From Oceanicaulis sp. (GTDB lineage Bacteria > Pseudomonadota > Alphaproteobacteria > Caulobacterales > Maricaulaceae): a DNA stretch of 64,000 bases. The stretch lies in NCBI GenBank assembly GCA_040112665.1, contig CP157796.1, forward strand, positions 746,813-810,812, given 5' to 3'. The translations under genes and the position numbers were made by a program. How positions within the stretch are numbered: the stretch's first letter is position 1; each line of letters opens with the position of its first letter. Of this stretch, positions 62,164 through 64,000 are shown in pieces. The notes under the pieces were generated by a model, which saw nothing but the letters and a program-made list of their open reading frames with translations, searched no databases and was not told the DNA's origin.

Positions 62164-64000
62164 TCTCCGCCTCCCTCGCCGCCGTCCTCGGCCGCGCTCG
62201 CCCACTCCTTGCGTCGGGCGAGATGGTCGAAATCGCCCCAGCGATTGGTGTATTTCGCGCGCGGCTGGCTGGGATAGGTCCGGCGCTCATCGTCGAACTT
62301 CGCGATCCAGGCGGCGAGATCGTCGCGCGCGTCCTCGGCGAGATCGACGACTTCATCCGTACCCGGATCCTTGACGACCGAGCACTCCTTGCCCGGCGTC
62401 TTCCCGCCGGTGATCTGGATGTAGACGAGATCGCCCGGCTCGTGGCTGGGGCAGCCCTCGAACCCGCCTCGCGCGGCCATCGCCGCCTGCAGCGGCAGCT
62501 GCGGCGCAAAACCCGCGCCGACCTCCTTTTTCGAGGGCACGCCGCCCGTCTTGTAGTCGATGATGTCCAGCGCCCCATCGGGCCGCATGTCCACACGGTC
62601 GACGCGGGCGGTCAGCAGGAAGGGCCCGGCCGGGCCGTCCACCTCCATCTGCCCGCTCGCCTCGATCACGACAGGCCGGAAACCCAGCCGCCGCCGGCCG
62701 GACTCCCAGTCCACCAGATAGCGCGCAGCGCGGACGAAACGGGGCAGTTCCAGACCCAGCCTGGCCTCGGGGAAGCCGGCGTCCAGAAGCGCGGCGCGGC
62801 CGAAATCAATCAGCCGGTCGAGCGCGCCGAGCGGCAGTTCGTCCGTATCGGGAAGGCTGCGCGTCCATTGCTCGATCGCCGCGTGATAGGCCTGGCCGCG
62901 TTCCGCGCCGCCGGGCGCGCGGTCGAGATCGTCCAGCGGGTCGAGGCGCAGGATCCTGCCTGCGAAGATCGCATACGGATCGCGGATCCAGGTCTCGATC
63001 TTCGTCACCGAGAGCTGGCGCGGCCGCGCATCCACCGGCGGGGCGGGTTCGGGCGCAGCGACCCGGTTGCGCCGCGCGCCCGGATCGTCGAGCGCCCGGC
63101 CCAGCGCGAGATAGTCGGTGTCGGGTGCGAGCCTCAGATCGGCCTCGGCGTCGCCGAGCGCGCCGCGGGCGAGGGTCTGCAGGCGCCAGAGCCAGCGCGA
63201 GGCGACCGTGGGCGCGCCGTCGTTCTTGCCCGCGCGGGTGAGGATGACTTCGGGCGCGGAGGCGAGCTGGGCGAAATCGTGCGCGGACAGGCCGAAGCGC
63301 TGCTCCAGCGCGCTGAGACCGGCCGCCTTGCGCATGCCGCGGCTGAGGAAGGGATCTGCCTTGGGCGCGGCCGGCCAGACGCCTTCATTGAGCCCGCCCA
63401 GGATCACCCGGTCCGCGCCGGCGAGCCGGGCTTCGAGCGGACCCAGAATCTGCAGCCTGGGATGCGCGCCGTAGCGCGGGCGGACCATGCGCGTGCGGGC
63501 GGTTTCGAGCAGAGCCCGGGCGAAGTCGCGCAGGGACAGAGGCGGGAGGGCTTCTGACTCGGTGAGGAACTCGCGCACCAGGCTGGCGGCGGCCTCCCCG
63601 GCCTCGCCCGCCCAGAGACGATCCGCACCCGGATGGTCAGGCTCGGCGGCCAGCGCTTCGGCCGTCTCGGCCAGCGCGCGGGCGAAGTGTGCGGCCGGCT
63701 GATCGCCCTTCAATCCCTCGAAGCTTTCGAAGGCGAAAGCCGTCTTCTCGACGATCCCGGTCCAGCGCGCGGCGCGGTCTTCATCCTCGCCGGCCGCCTC
63801 GCGGACCCGCTTTGCGATCGCGGCGAAATCTGTCCCCGGCCTGCGCCCGCGCAGCGCCCGGCGCTCCATCGCGCCGATCTCGGGCTTGAGGCGGGCGCGG
63901 TCCTCGCCCAGCGCGAAGAGCGGCGAGTTCGCGAGCGCTGCAAAGCCCAAAGCGGAGCCGGGGTCCTGCGCCACCTCCAGCACCCGCATCAGGAAACCGC
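62160..64000 (-). CDS. addB: AddB, double-strand break repair nuclease subunit (5' end outside window)
   Basis: About 613 C-terminal residues visible; the frame is open to the window edge, so the N-terminus is missing. Recognised by ILGPLEARLAGADRVILGGLNEGVWPAAP, LSVTKIETWIRDPYAIFAGRIL and the PD-(D/E)XK nuclease motif ALDIIDYKTGGVPSKKEV. Partner of AddA, with which it is translationally coupled. Confidence 0.92.
   Translation of the reverse strand, partial: GFLMRVLEVAQDPGSALGFAALANSPLFALGEDRARLKPEIGAMERRALRGRRPGTDFAAIAKRVREAAGEDEDRAARWTGIVEKTAFAFESFEGLKGDQPAAHFARALAETAEALAAEPDHPGADRLWAGEAGEAAASLVREFLTESEALPPLSLRDFARALLETARTRMVRPRYGAHPRLQILGPLEARLAGADRVILGGLNEGVWPAAPKADPFLSRGMRKAAGLSALEQRFGLSAHDFAQLASAPEVILTRAGKNDGAPTVASRWLWRLQTLARGALGDAEADLRLAPDTDYLALGRALDDPGARRNRVAAPEPAPPVDARPRQLSVTKIETWIRDPYAIFAGRILRLDPLDDLDRAPGGAERGQAYHAAIEQWTRSLPDTDELPLGALDRLIDFGRAALLDAGFPEARLGLELPRFVRAARYLVDWESGRRRLGFRPVVIEASGQMEVDGPAGPFLLTARVDRVDMRPDGALDIIDYKTGGVPSKKEVGAGFAPQLPLQAAMAARGGFEGCPSHEPGDLVYIQITGGKTPGKECSVVKDPGTDEVVDLAEDARDDLAAWIAKFDDERRTYPSQPRAKYTNRWGDFDHLARRKEWASAAEDGGEGGGE

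Overview
The window comes from a GC-rich alphaproteobacterium and is dominated by one continuous photosynthesis gene cluster (PGC) of about 45 kb, from bchJ near 4.1 kb to a c-type cytochrome gene ending at 49.3 kb. The gene order resembles the Rhodobacter-type arrangement (bchJ-bchE, bchIDO, crtIB-tspO, crtCD, crtEF, bchCXYZ-pufBALM, puh/acsF/bchFNBHLM, ppaA-ppsR, bchG-bchP). Together with flanking mdh, thrB, asd, trxA and addAB this points to an alphaproteobacterium with type-II (quinone-type) anoxygenic photosynthesis. A Caulobacterales/Hyphomonadales/Maricaulales-like host is my guess, not a demonstrated placement.

Left flank (1-4.1 kb): a concentrative nucleoside transporter cut by the window edge, a secreted M24 peptidase-like protein, and a DUF2252 protein with a histone-H1-like basic tail. 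PGC left part (4.1-18.2 kb): bchJ-bchE on the minus strand, divergent from bchI-bchD-bchO-crtI-crtB; tspO sits between two look-alike one-helix microproteins; then crtC-crtD (minus) diverge from crtE-crtF (plus). Middle part (18.2-25.9 kb): bchCXYZ-pufBALM with mRNA hairpins, a palindromic repeat and a terminator. A long minus-strand block (25.9-42.1 kb) carries idi, hemA, puhE, acsF, a 97-residue unknown, puhC, puhB, puhA, lhaA and bchM-L-H-B-N-F, nearly all joined by 1-4 nt overlaps or short gaps. Then come the regulators ppaA and ppsR, followed by bchG, a PucC-type transporter, bchP, a small membrane protein, and a convergent lipoprotein cytochrome c.

How the genes work together: hemA supplies 5-aminolevulinate; bchHID insert Mg; bchM methylates; acsF (oxygen-dependent) and bchE (oxygen-independent) both close ring E; bchLNB, bchF, bchXYZ, bchC, bchG and bchP finish bacteriochlorophyll a. 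idi and crtE/B/I/C/D/F make an acyclic methoxylated carotenoid; crtA is absent, so a spirilloxanthin-series product is likely. pufLM and puhA form the reaction centre, pufBA the LH1 antenna, and lhaA/puhB/puhC/puhE assemble it. No pufC, pufX, pufQ or puc genes are present here. PpsR-type palindromes of the form TGT-N12-ACA lie at every main divergent or leading promoter (bchE/bchI, crtD/crtE, bchC, bchG; degenerate at bchF), and the cluster encodes PpsR and its B12-binding partner PpaA, so it appears to be self-regulated.

Right flank (49.4-64 kb): an RlmL-like methyltransferase coupled to a homoserine kinase, malate dehydrogenase, a small membrane protein, aspartate-semialdehyde dehydrogenase, a 700-bp non-coding stretch with palindromes, an acetamidase/formamidase, a SerB-like phosphatase, a 2OG-Fe(II) oxygenase, a CHAD protein, thioredoxin and addA-addB (addB is cut by the window end). 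These look like ordinary chromosomal housekeeping genes.
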